A DNA stretch of 64,000 bases from Inia geoffrensis (lineage: Eukaryota > Chordata > Mammalia > Artiodactyla > Iniidae). This document shows, piece by piece, positions 1 to 10,729 of this stretch. The number at the start of each line of letters is the position of its first letter. Position 1 is the first letter of the stretch. A program made the translations under genes and the position numbers. The notes below the pieces were generated by a model, which was not told the origin of the DNA, searched no databases, and worked only from the letters and a program-made list of their open reading frames with translations. The stretch lies in NCBI GenBank assembly GCA_036417435.1, contig CM070902.1, positions 179,061,945 to 179,125,944 of the forward strand. Reading direction: 5' to 3'.

Positions 1-1690
1 CACAATTCACCTCCCACACCCGGCCCCTGCAAAGCCCAGACCAATGGGAACCCCACCTGGAGAGAATGTGGCCAAGCAGTGGCATCCCTCTCTGTCCAGC
101 TCTCAGTCAGGGGCCCTGGGCTCTCTCTGGGTCAGCATTTCTCACTCCCCTCAGCTACTTGTGGCCACAGCTCAATTCCAAGTGAGTGAGGCCAGAGGGC
201 AGGAGCTCCTTTCCTCCACGCAGCCTTGACTCACAAACCAGAGAATCGCCACAGGTATGGGAGGCCAAGAATCCTGGGGCTTCGATCGTCCTTACCACAG
301 CTTACTCACTGGGTGGAGCTTCCACACTGGGAAAGATACTCTGAGGCCTGGAAGCCCACTGGGACCCCACTCACAAACCAAGGTGTCAGCCTGAGGGTAG
401 TACCTCCAGCTCAGAGATTCTGCCCAGTGGGAGAGACACACCCTAAGAGCCTTCAAGTCTTCAATGCTTTCCCCTAAGTACTGAGCTCTATTGGAACATT
501 GCTGGGGAAGTTCAAGCTTAGGGGTGGTCCCCCAAACAATGGATATTTTACTGGTCAGCTACTAAGAGTAAGCTGGTAACTAGGTGAAAGCGGCAGCTAA
601 ACTGTAGCCCAGCTAGTTTGCCAGAGACACCTAGGAATAGCCCACCCACGGTCAGAGCAAACCTCTAAGACTGGCCCGCAAAACGGCTCCTGCAAAGGAC
701 GCAAATATAATTGGATCAGACTGGAGCAGCTCTTGCCTCGAGGCATTGTTGAAAGCAGTAGGACAATCAGCCACCAGGTAGTGAAGCCTAGCAGCTGGGC
801 GTGAAACCAAAAAGGGAGAAGGTATAACAGAGAGATGAGGGAAGGGAAAAACCAGCAAAGCCCTGCTAAAACCATTGACAGCATTGACATTGGAGGCTGA
901 CGAGGCAGCGCCCGCAGATGGCCCTTTGAGGAGAGATGGCTGAAGCGTCACACTGCGGGGGACAATAATTCAGTAAGATTCTCCAGCCAGGTCACCAAGC
1001 AAGTAAATAAACAGCAAGAAACCCTGGGAGTGGGGATTGGTGTGTGTGTGTTGGGGGTGGCGGGGGGGGGGACCCAGTCCCTAGAGCTGCAACAATGTAA
1101 CCTCAAAAATGTCAATTTCTCAAAAAAAAAAAAGAGAGACATGTAAACAAACCGAAAAGTGTGACCCATACACAGGAAAAAAGGAGAAAAAAAGCGAGAG
1201 AAACTGTGAGATTGACTAGGCAAAGACTTTGAAGCAGCCTTTAATAGCTACAAAGAGCTAAAGGAAATCACATTTAAATATAAAAGAAATTGGATGTCAA
1301 TTATACCTCAATTTTGTTTAAAAAGTAAAAGAAGGTATAATGACTCATTAAATAGAGGATATGGATAAAGTGATCAAAATTATGAGAAAGTACCAAATGT
1401 AAATTTTGGAATTGAAAAGGATAGTAACTAAAATTTAAAAAATCATTAGAAAGATTCAACATTAGATTTTAACAGGCAAAGGGAAATCATCAGTGAATTT
1501 GAAGACGTAGGGAGAGAGATCATGCAATCTGAAGAGCAGAGGGGAAAAAAAGAATGGAGAAAAATGAACAGAGCCTCAGAGAAATGTAGAACATTATGTG
1601 GACCGACATATGCAGGATGGAAGTAACAGGAGGAACAGAGAGAGTAAGAAACCACAAATAGAGGAAATGTGTGCAGTATCTAGTGTAGGA
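1..1690 (+). mobile_element. Old L1 5' UTR and ORF1 remnant
   Basis: The right part (about 1215-1690) follows the L1 ORF1 coding pattern: a stretch like GGCAAAGACTTTGAAGCAGC, then AAAGAGCTAAAGGAAA, then AAAAATGAACAGAGCCTCAGAGA near 1560. The left part (1-1200) resembles an L1M-type 5' UTR, but I am less sure of it. No long frame survives, and G-, A- and GT-rich runs at 1037-1200 break it up. The copy stops near 1690 before any ORF2. The right part is fairly safe; the boundary at base 1 is simply the window edge. Confidence 0.55.
1215..1690 (+). pseudogene. L1 ORF1 remnant, broken
   Basis: L1 ORF1 encodes an RNA-binding chaperone with a coiled coil. Here only the coiled-coil part is recognisable at the nucleotide level, rich in AAA/GAA codons. 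Stops and frameshifts interrupt all frames, and no ORF over 70 codons is open in the sense direction. It is part of the L1 fragment that starts before it and cannot make protein. Confidence 0.5.
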
Positions 1691-1739
1691 TCTGGTGCCT
1701 TTAATCGCCATGTGTCTTTCATCTTTGTAAATCTAGTAC

Positions 1740-2140
1740 CTTCCTATAGCCCTTTTTCTCTTTAAGTTAATGATGTAGTAACATGAGCATTTCGGAAGAA
1801 TACAGCCCCTGTTGTTGGCCCAGGATGAGACTCAGGTCCTGCGTCCGCAGGTGGACAATGCAGCAAGGATGCCGAGTCTTGCTGAGAGCCCCACCTGGGT
1901 GGCACACGACGTCCATCTGATTCTCACTGGTGATGTTCAGCTTAATCACTTGGTCTAGGGGGTCCCAACTTCTCCATAGGAAACTCACGGTTTATTCTCA
2001 TGCAAAAATTAAGCAACCTGTGAGACAACAATTTAAGATTATGCAACTGTCTAGATCCTTATCAAAATTTCTTCTAGATTTAGCATCAGTTAAAGATTCT
2101 TTCCTGAACCAATCTTTACTATGATGAATGATCATTTTAT
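1740..2140 (+). mobile_element. Ancient interspersed repeat, probably LINE-derived
   Basis: The stretch GGTGATGTTCAGCTTAATCA at 1929-1948, followed by CACTTGGTCTAGG and later TTTAGCATCAGTTAAAGATTC with CCTGAACCAATCTTTACTATGATG, resembles a common old mammalian repeat that I associate with L1M elements. The subfamily is not certain. ORFs of 64 and 73 codons across this stretch are by-products. Confidence 0.4.
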
Positions 2141-4576
2141 TTTGTATTTTAAAAGATTTAATTACATTTTCAAAATTATATTTAAATAATTTCGATTTAA
2201 ATTTTTAATATTTTTACTTAGAATTTGTATTTTTCACTGAATTTCGCTAGGCAACTTTTAATATTTTAGAAGAACAATAACCTTTAAAAATGAAAATAAC
2301 TACATTTTTATTTTTAAATTTTGTGTAACTTATCTCTAATAAATTATGGCTTGATTATGTTTTAATCCTAATTACTCATATCAGTTACAATAAAATGCAA
2401 ATCATAGAGAATCCTTGACTCCAACAAAATCAACCATGATTTTGTATAAGTGAGGGAAATTAAAAGAACTTCTGAAATAAACGTATTATGAATTATGTAC
2501 ACTAATTTTATTTCTAACAAGACATTGCTGAGTTATCAATGGTACACCCACATAAATGCAATAATACAAATTTGGTCTTCTTTAATGAGCAATCATATTT
2601 TACATATTTAAAGGTATGTTTTTTTTTAATGAAAGTTTATTTTTCAAACTAGGACTATAGAATATATTTAATTTAGCAGTTTACTAGCTTGGTTTACAAT
2701 ATTTAAGGATTTAGACATAAGATATTTGGGCTTTCATGCACAATACTGCTGTGTGTCCTGCAGTTCTGGTGGTGAGGCTGCAGCCTCTGAGCTGAGAGTG
2801 TTTGAGGGATGACTGGAATATTCTGGGTGGCGCTGATCACACACACTGGGGGTTCATTCTGAGCAAGAGAGAAGAGATTTGGTCTCAAGTGAACTATTTG
2901 AGTAACATTCCATGAGTTTATATAGAGAGACAAGGTATTTAGAAGTTCAAGGCATAAAGAAAGGATACAATGATCACGGTGGATCAGGTGCTAGAAACAA
3001 ACAGCTCTACCTTCGCACAAAACATAGGAATTCCCTCTGGTTTTCACAAGAGCAAACAAGGCAAATTATTTCTAAGCATAAATGGATTAATATTCCTCAG
3101 TTTACCCCTAGAGCCTAAATGTTTTTATTTTAGCTCTGAAGTTTTAAGGGTGGAAAAATATAACATAAATAGCCAGGCAGTCCCCATTCAAGTGTGGGAA
3201 ACTAGAGAATAGAGAACATTTCTGCACAGTCGAGGTTAACACAATGCATTAAATCTGTACAATGCTGTCTGAAAAAAAGTCAAGACTCCTGCAAAATAGA
3301 TGTCTCAAATATTATTCAGGTTACTGGTATCTTCATAAAAACAGGAAAACCAGGCACATCACTCCCCCTGGGACAGAGAAAAAATACCCCCAAAACCATT
3401 TTCTGTGTCCCTTCTCTCTCTTAGGCTAAGCACCCTCTCCACCCCTGGGCAATGCTTGTGGACTCTCCTTTATTTCCTCTGTGTGTTTAGTTCGATCTGA
3501 TGTCTGACACGGGGACTAAATTTAGGCTCATGCTGTTTCAAGCCTGGGAGGTCATGAAGTGTGCCTGTTTCTGTCAGAGATTAGAAAAAAAAATTCAGAC
3601 TGTACTTCTTCATGTCACTGGACAGCAGAAGTTGACTAAACTTATCACTCCATTTTTTTAGCCACACTTTCATGTTAATATCACTGCTGGAAATATTTCA
3701 AGAATCTCACTGAAATACAGGAAAAATCCTAAAGAATAGGAAGAAAACATAAACAAACCCCACGTTACCCTTGCTTACTACGACCTATGACTCTTTGTAT
3801 GCTTGTATGACATAAGATCTTTCTTATGCCTTTAATGTCAACATGTAAAGTTAAAAAATAAATAAGAAAACAGAGGAGCAAAGTTGTTGGGTGAATATTT
3901 TTAATGTTATGGCTAACTCTGTTTTCTTTTTTTTCCTGAGCTTCATTGGGAAAGTAAATCAAATGTGGATGTATCCATGCCATAGATTTATGACTCTGGG
4001 TTGTTCTAATCTTTCCTTGGTTAAAAATAACTTAGCTCATTAATTATGAGGGCTATTTTTTTTGTTCCTGTTGAGTTAGAGGATCACAGTAATACTCATT
4101 CTTTTTAAGTTTATAGTACCCCTGACCTCAAGATCCTACTACTTTACAGAAAAAGATTTGATGTCCAGCCCGCAAGCCAAACAGCAGGGCCACTTCCTGA
4201 GATGTACTCACATCCTTTCCCATAACTTCACATCGTGGTACTCAGCGCGCCTTCCAGCTTGCTGAGTAGCATTCTCACACTTCCTTTGCTCTTAATTACT
4301 CTACAACAGATTTTTATTAACAACACAGGTCATTAGTCTTACATGAATAAAACAGCTATTTTGACTGTGGAGAAATGATCCCCAAATAATATCACTGGGG
4401 TCTTTAAGAAGGTTGAAATGCTCACAAAATCCCTTTTAATAGTTAAATAAGGTTTTCTTTACTGGTATTTCTGAGAGAAATCAGAAAATGGTAAAATTCT
4501 GTTATTTTGATTTCTCTTCTCCACTTGCACAATGTCAGATTTTACATAACAGGAGTCATTACCACTCTGACCTGCA
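2141..4576. other. Unique AT-rich DNA, no gene recognised
   Basis: 2141-2700 is strongly AT-rich with no structure that I recognise. 2700-3210 is less AT-rich and carries short ORFs on both strands (68-80 codons) that match nothing I know. 3210-4576 has scattered A and T runs only. No exon, RNA gene or CpG-rich promoter is evident. Confidence 0.5.
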
Positions 4577-4818
4577 AGTTGGCAAGTTTTGGGGTTTTTT
4601 TTTCTTTTTTTTGCGGTACGCGGGCCTCTCACTGTTGTGGCCTCTCCCATTGTGGAGCACAGGCTCCGGACGCGCAGGTTCAGCGGCTATGGCTCACGGG
4701 CCCAGCCACTCTGCGGCATGTGGGATCTTTCCGGACCAGGGCATGAACCTGCGTCCCCTGCATCGGCAGGTGGACTATCAACCACTGTACCACCAGGGAA
4801 GCCCAGTTGGCCAGTTTT
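4577..4818 (-). mobile_element. CHR-type SINE, ~200 bp form, with TSDs
   Basis: The element occupies 4591-4804 on the minus strand. It reads from a T run (the A tail) at 4591 to GGGAAGCCC at 4796-4804, the complement of the SINE head GGGCTTCCC. Direct repeats AGTTGGCAAGTTTT (4577-4590) and AGTTGGCCAGTTTT (4805-4818) flank it and differ at one base. Several changes from the other copies suggest moderate age. ORFs of 79-120 codons across it are artefacts. Confidence 0.95.
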
Positions 4819-4824
4819 TACAAA

Positions 4825-4914
4825 CAAAGGCTGTGGTTTTGTTCCAATAAAACTTCACAAAAACAGCAGTGGGCCCAATTTGGCCTACAAGTCACGCTTT
4901 GCCCATCACTGCGA
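4825..4914 (-). mobile_element. hAT-type non-autonomous element fragment
   Basis: The stretch TTCCAATAAAACTTCACAAA with AATTTGGCCTACAAG and the end GCCCATCACTG resembles one end of a common hAT (Charlie-like) MER element. The same family appears more completely at 39848-40092. Only about 90 bases are recognisable next to the SINE. Confidence 0.55.
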
Positions 4915-4919
4915 GATGT

Positions 4920-6480
4920 GAAATGTTCTATTAGATATTAAATGGCATACAATTAAGTATAAGTTTCTAATCTCAAAACATTTACAAGCCAATGACAAAA
5001 CACAAAGATAACACACCATAGAAGACATTTTATGGTAAGTTTTAAACGAATGGTGTGGAGAATGTCAAAGGCCAGAATTAGTCTTTGAGATAATGTATGT
5101 GATAGAACATCTTGAATTAGGAAATAAGAAAAATATAATATTACGGTTGTTTAACCCCTATTGCTATCCACATTTAATACTCAAAAATTTAATTATATTG
5201 ATAAATTTCTTTACAAAATGAAAAGCAAGATTTTGATTATTGAGTTATGTTAGTGATTAAAACATTGTCTATTTCATAGCTGGTCTCTTTAATATTTTGT
5301 TTGACTATTCGCAATTTTGGACCATTCTTGGTAAACATGTTTCTATCTTAGATCTGTTCTTTTGACTTATTTATTTTCCTTGGCACTGAAATTTATGATC
5401 GATTCTAAACAGAATCATCTGGGCTCTTTACACTTTCACACTTTGGGGACATATTGTAATGTCTGCCAGAAGAGAAACGATTTTTGTGGGGGTTTTTGCC
5501 ACTAAATTATTTATGCCTGTCCTGAAAGAAAATAGTCACTTCTTCCACAGAGTTTAATGATAGCCCCTGGGTCAAGTCTCCAAGGCCAAATAAGTCAGAG
5601 AATTAAGATGGTTTTCAGAATAATTCATGAGCTTTTGCTTAAACTTACCTGTATTTTTCAATATAATTACCTGAACCATCTGTAGTGGTGCTTCCGCTCT
5701 GTGTTTCGGCTAGGAGATCTGACCTCCATGGGGTGGGTGAAAGACAGTGACTAGAAAATATTTTTTAAATTACTGCAGATGAAGTGGCCAAAGAACAATG
5801 CACTTTTAGTCCGACGGGGACCAGTTCTGTAGGAATGGGAGTGGTGTAAGGTCACTTACAAGAAATAGATATATGGTGAGCAGAAAGATGAGGCTGGGCT
5901 TGTCCCTGTCTAATTGCAGGAGCTGTGTGTTAACACTTTTTAAATTTAAAAAGGAATATAGAGAACAGTATATTCTGACTTCGTAACAAGTCCATACTCT
6001 AATAATAAACTGAGATTGGATTTTCTATTTTTAATAAAATAAAGCTATTTATTTTAAGGGATTATTTATAACGTTTAAATTACTAAGTGCAAAAAATACA
6101 CTTAACTACAAAAGGGCAGTAATATCACACTGGAAAATTAATGTGAAGGAAACAGTTTATCTGCTTTAGCACAAGTCAGTCTTTTTCTCAATTGTGGCTG
6201 TACCACAGAAGGCTGGGGGATGGAGAATGGGGCTCTGTCTCACATGCTCTGTAATTGTGACGCTTTACATCCATAAACGAAGCAGCACAATTAATTAGGA
6301 AAAGGAAACAAAATCTCTGAAATGGATATCTGCAATTAATTTTCACGTATCTGAAACACCTCTTTTCTCTAAGGTCTTTTTCTCTCATTTCTTTTTGGAT
6401 TTTACATATTTACCTTATACCTAATGTGATGTAGAAACCACTCATCTGCCCAAGTACAGCTCCTAAGGTTTTTTAAATAT
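4920..6480. other. Unique AT-rich DNA
   Basis: No repeat, RNA gene or credible exon is recognised. The sequence is AT-rich with short homopolymer runs. 5460-5930 is a little more balanced in composition and could hold conserved regulatory sequence, but nothing here shows it directly. Confidence 0.4.
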
Positions 6481-6483
6481 ACC

Positions 6484-6715
6484 AATTTTAAAAATTGAAG
6501 TATAGTTAATTTACAATGTCGTATTAGTTTCAAGTGTACAGCACAGTGATTCAGTTACACACACACATATATACATATATATATATATATATATACACAA
6601 ATATACATATATAATTTCTTTTTTAGATTCTTTTCCATTATAGGTTATTACAAGATATTGAGTGTAGTCCCCGGTGCTATATCGTAGGTCGTAGTTTAGC
6701 TCCTGAGTTTTAATG
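6484..6715 (-). mobile_element. L1 3' end, minus strand, with TA/AC expansion
   Basis: Read on the minus strand this is an L1 3' UTR end: TTTACAATGTCGTATTAGTT near 6510, CAGTGATTCAGTTA, then TTCTTTTCCATTATAGGTTA and TACAAGATATTGAGTGTAGT. The family looks like L1MA-type. An (AC)n/(TA)n tract at 6556-6612 interrupts it. Confidence 0.85.
6556..6612. repeat. (CA)n/(TA)n microsatellite inside L1 3' end
   Basis: Alternating ACACACACACATATATACATATATAT... directly follows CAGTTA of the L1 3' UTR. A 20-base pure TA block is flanked by CA and imperfect TA units. Confidence 0.95.
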
Positions 6716-7692
6716 AAAACGAGTCTTAAGCAAAAATCTGTCACTTGCTACTCAGAACTGAGGAAAAGTTTTAATCTTACATGAACAAAACAAGGGCACC
6801 GTGACCCCTCTCTGGCTATTTTTAACGCTGTGAAGAGCTGTTGCTTTGGTACTTGTATTGCATCTTTTCTTGAACACGCCTACTCTAAACATCACAGCAT
6901 TGGCTCTTGTCCAAACAGGAAGTTTAACCAAAAATCCATTCCTTGCTACGGTTTTCCCAAGGCTCAAGTTATTCTGATTTAACGTAAACACAGCTCTGAA
7001 TGAATAACCTGAGTCTGTTCTCCTGCACGGGCTTGTTGACTCAGCGGGAGACTGTCGCCCTGTATAATTGCATGGGACGCTTGCCTTTGAAGGCTGATAA
7101 GAACACTTCTTTAAGTGTTCTAAGCCCTGCTTCATAGCTAACTGCATTTTTGACAAGAAAGCACATTGAATTTTACTCATATTTCTTCAATCATTACCAA
7201 GATTATTTACAGAATGCCAGTGATAGATGATTTGTTTCTTTAATCTAGAACGTTACCATGGTTGTACAGGAAAATAGAGAAAAGGGGGGAAATATCACAA
7301 GGCAGCATACTTGCTTCTTGTACCAGTTCATAATATTTTAAAATATTGAACCTCAGTTTAAAGATTCAGCATTAATTTTCATAATTAAAAACTGAACAAT
7401 TTCCTGAAATAGGAAATTCTCCTATCTCTCGCTTGCTCTCTTTCTCTCTCTCTCTCTGTTATATATAAACCACTTGGGAAAGTGAGATATTTATGAAAGA
7501 TGTTCACTAAGTAAAAGGATAATTAATTCACTATTCAGTTACTGGACAAAACTAATTTGAACAATCATGTTTTGGAGCAACCTGATCAATCCAAAGTTGT
7601 AAAATATTTAGGTAGCAATCAGGTTGGAGCCCTAGGACAAATCTTTGTGCATTGGCATGAAGCTAACTTAAACTGTCTATCAAAGCATGTTT
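6716..7692. other. Mostly unique DNA with an unexplained minus-strand ORF
   Basis: Positions 6752-7180 on the minus strand hold an open frame of 142 codons in DNA of balanced composition with no repeat that I recognise. The predicted product has no motif, signal peptide or repeat that I can name, and no splice or promoter context supports it. A short (CT)n tract lies at 7437-7457. I do not call it a gene. Confidence 0.3.
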
Positions 7693-7917
7693 GGGCTTCC
7701 CTGGTGGCTCAGTGGTTGGGAGTCCGCCTGCCAATGCAGGGGACACGGGTTCGTGCTCCGGTCCGGGAGGATCCCATGTGCCACGGAGCGGCTGGGCCCG
7801 TGAGCCGTGGCCGCTGAGCCTGCGCGTCCGGGGCCTGTGCTCCGCGACGGGAGAGGCCACAACAGTGAGAGGCCCGCATACAGAAAAAAAAAAAAAAAAA
7901 AAAAAAAAAGCATGTTT
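7682..7917 (+). mobile_element. Young CHR-type SINE, ~200 bp form, with TSDs
   Basis: The element starts with GGGCTTCCCTGGTGGCTCAG at 7693. It has a tRNA-like B box GGTTCGTGCTCC near 7748 and ends CAGTGAGAGGCCCGCATACAG. An uninterrupted tail of about 26 A follows (7884-7909). Direct repeats of AAAGCATGTTT flank it (7682-7692 and 7907-7917). The pure tail and exact TSD point to a recent insertion. Confidence 0.97.
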
Positions 7918-8433
7918 GATATTGATGGAGACATTCTCATAAACACGTGCATTTGAATTGATGTACATAGTAATGCTGTGTTTTCAAACTTACAGCCATC
8001 TCTCTAGGAAGAAAAGCTTTAGTACCATGATGTGTTGTGATCTACCAGGCTATAGTCAATAATTGATAAGTAAAAAATGACTCTATTGTAATTCTGATTA
8101 AATATGAAAGAAGAATGCTTGAGTCTATTTAATGGTTGAGTTGAATGGTTGAATGTCAGCCTCTTGCATTGGCCAAGGTAGCATACTGTGTTCGGATTAG
8201 TTTGCAGACAATTTCAGAAACTAAACCCTATGAATAATCTTAAAAATGTAATAACAACGTTTTATTCACAACTTGATAATCGTGGTGATACATAAAACCA
8301 CGTGTCATCCAGGTTCCCAGAGACATGTCAGGACATTCTCTTCCATTTTGGTCTCAAGAATAGAGAATTCTTTGGAAATTTAACTAGGTATACCTTTGAT
8401 TAAGAAAAAAATTAGAAATTATAATTATCCCAG
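7918..8433. other. Unique AT-rich DNA
   Basis: No repeat, RNA or exon is recognised between the SINE and the L1. The only notable feature is the L1 target site at its right edge. Confidence 0.4.
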
Positions 8434-8451
8434 AAAAGTACATATACAATT

Positions 8452-9845
8452 GGAAGAACCAACATTGTGAAAATGACAATGCTACCCACAGCAAACTACA
8501 CATTCAATGCAATCCCTATCAAGCTACCAATGGCATTTTTCACAGAACTAGAACAAAAAATTTCACAATTTGTGTGGAAACACAAAAAACCCCAAATAGC
8601 CAAAGCAATCTTGAGAAAGAAAAATAGAGCTGGAGGAATCAGGCTCCTGGACTTCAGACTATACTACAAAGCTACAGTAATCAAGACAATATGGTACTGG
8701 CACAAAAACAGAAATATAGATCAGTGGAACAGGATAGAAAGCCCAGAGATAAACCCAGGCACCTATGGTCACCTTATTTTTGATAAAGAAGGCAAGAATA
8801 TACAATGGAGAAAAGACAGCCTCTTCAGTAAATGGTGCTAGGAAAACTGGACAGCTACACATGAAAAAACGAAATTAGAACATTCCCTAACACCATACAC
8901 AAAAATGAACTCAAAACGGATTAAAGACCTAAATGTAATGCCAGACACTATAAAACTCTTAGAGGAAAACACAGGCAGAACACTCTATGACATAAACACA
9001 GCAAAATCCTTTTGACCACCTCCTAGAGAAATGGAAATAAAAACAAAAATAAACTAATGGGACCTAATGAAACTTAAAAGCTTTTGCACAGCAACAGAAC
9101 ATAAACAAGATGAAAAGACAACCCTCAGAATGGGAGAAAATATTTGCAAATGAAGCAACTGACAAAGGATTCAGCTCCAAAATTAAAAGAAGTTCAGGCA
9201 GCTCAATATCAAAAAAAACAAACAGCCCAATCCACAAATGGGCAGAAGACCTAAATAGACATTTCTCCAAAGAATTTCCAATACAGATTGCCAACAAACA
9301 CATGAAAGCATGCTCAACATCACTAATCATTACAGAAATGCAAATCAAAGCTACAATGAGGTATTACCTCACACCAGTCAGAATGGCCATCATCAAAAAA
9401 TGTACAAACAATAAATGCTGGAGAGGGTGCAGAGAAAAATGAACCCTCCTACACTGTTGGTGGGAATGTCAATTGATACAGCCACTATGGAGAACAGTAT
9501 GGAGGTTCCTTAAAAAACTGAAAATAGAAATACCATATGACCCAGCAATCCCACTCCTGGGCACATACCCTGAGAAAACCATAATTCAAAAAGAGTCACG
9601 TACGACAATGTTCACTGCAGCCCTATTTACAATAGCCAGGACATGGAAGCAACCTAAGTGAATGGATAAAGATGTTGCACATCTTCAATATACAATGAAA
9701 TATTACTCAGCCATAAAAAGAAATGAAACTGAGTTATTTGTAGTGCGATGGATGGACCTAGAGTCTGTCATACAGAGTGAAGTAAGTCAGAAAGCGAGAA
9801 ACAAATACCGTATGCTAACACATATATATGGAATCCAAAAAAAAA
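8452..9845 (+). pseudogene. L1 ORF2 C-terminal remnant, broken
   Basis: ORF2 encodes the endonuclease/reverse transcriptase of L1. Only the part downstream of the reverse-transcriptase core is present. The first open piece (8467-8841, 124 codons) includes [20 protein letters not shown] and [20 protein letters not shown] later piece (9110-9442) ends at the cysteine-rich KCWRGCREK, after which a stop breaks the zinc-knuckle-like C-terminus. Further pieces lie at 9473-9661 and 9662-9889. No functional protein is possible. Confidence 0.93.
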
Positions 9846-10200
9846 AAAAAAAAAAGGTACTGATGAACCTAGGGGCAGGTCAGGAATAAGGACATAGACA
9901 TAGAGAATGGACTTGAGGACACGGGAAGGGGGAAGGGTAAGCTGGGACGAAGTGAGAGACTGGTATGGGCATATATACACTACCAAACGTAAAATAGATA
10001 GCTAGTGGGAAGCAGCCACATAGCACAGGGAGATCAGTTTGGTGCTTTGTGACCACCTAGAGGAGTGGGATAGGGAGGGTGGGAGGGAGACACAAGAAGG
10101 AGGGGATATGGTTATATATGTATATGTGTAGCTGCTTCACTTTGTTATACAGCAGAAACTAACACACCATTGTAAAGCAATTATACTCCAATAAAGCTGT
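9846..10200 (+). mobile_element. L1 3' UTR
   Basis: After the ORF2 end come an A run (9838-9856), a G-rich stretch (GGGAAGGGGGAAGGG, GGGAGGGTGGGAGGGAGACA), and the ending ACACACCATTGTAAAGCAATTATACTCCAATAAAGC. The same 3' UTR is seen in reverse at 36062-36420. Confidence 0.93.
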
Positions 10201-10354
10201 TTAAAAAAAAAAAAGTGCATATACATTGGAGGAGAAAGCAAAGAGTAACTATTATATAGAAGATTATTCAATCTGATTGCTCTCTTGAATTATTTTCTTG
10301 CTGTTAGTAAAATATCAGTTTACAATACACTAATTGAGCACCTACTAAATGCAA

Positions 10355-10505
10355 GATGTTTTATTGAAAGAACATTAGATTGGAAGTCAGAGACAAAACA
10401 CTTAAAGCTGCCACATTAATTTTGTTTTCTTGAGAAAATCTATTCATATTGTTTGTTTCCTCCTCTATATAATGCACATAGTATTAATCCTTAACCCTGT
10501 TATCA
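10355..10505 (+). mobile_element. MIR fragment
   Basis: The stretch GAACATTAGATTGGAAGTCAGAG followed about 75 bases later by TTTCCTCCTCTATATAATG matches the order of MIR core features (GGAAGTCAGGAGACCTGG ... TTTCCTCATCTGTAAAATG). It is old and diverged. Confidence 0.55.
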
Positions 10506-10729
10506 ACATCATTGCAAATATGTATATCAAAGCACTGGTAAAACACCAATTGCTAGTTGTTGTAGCTTATTCAAGGTAAATTCAAATTGTAACCATGGCA
10601 TACTGGGACCTCCACTATCTAAAACTAAAAAGTCTTTTAAACATTATTGTTACCCAATTTCCTGTCTCTGTTACTCTAGTTATAACAAATTGCTTTCAGT
10701 AGCTTCAATATGCATACATTTAAAATCTT

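Larger units (their letters stand above)
8434..10232 (+). mobile_element. 5'-truncated L1 with TSDs
   Basis: The copy starts inside ORF2 at about 8451 (TTGGAAGAACCAACATTGTG) and runs through the ORF2 end (about 9845) and 3' UTR to a polyadenylation signal AATAAA near 10191 and a short A tail. The flanks repeat AAAAGTACATATACAATTGGA on the left and AAAAGTGCATATACATTGGA on the right, so this is a classical target-primed insertion. It overlaps the target by microhomology (ATTGGA). The frame is broken in several places. Confidence 0.95.

Noticed and set aside
7663..7968. ORFs of 83-101 codons over SINE copies (also at 4589, 20291, 56795, 59648, 61648)
   Set aside because: They translate the SINE body and the poly-A or poly-T tail and recur at every copy in either strand. 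They are not genes.
10191..10200. AATAAA as polyadenylation signal of a host gene
   Set aside because: It lies at the end of the L1 3' UTR followed by the L1 A tail and TSD.
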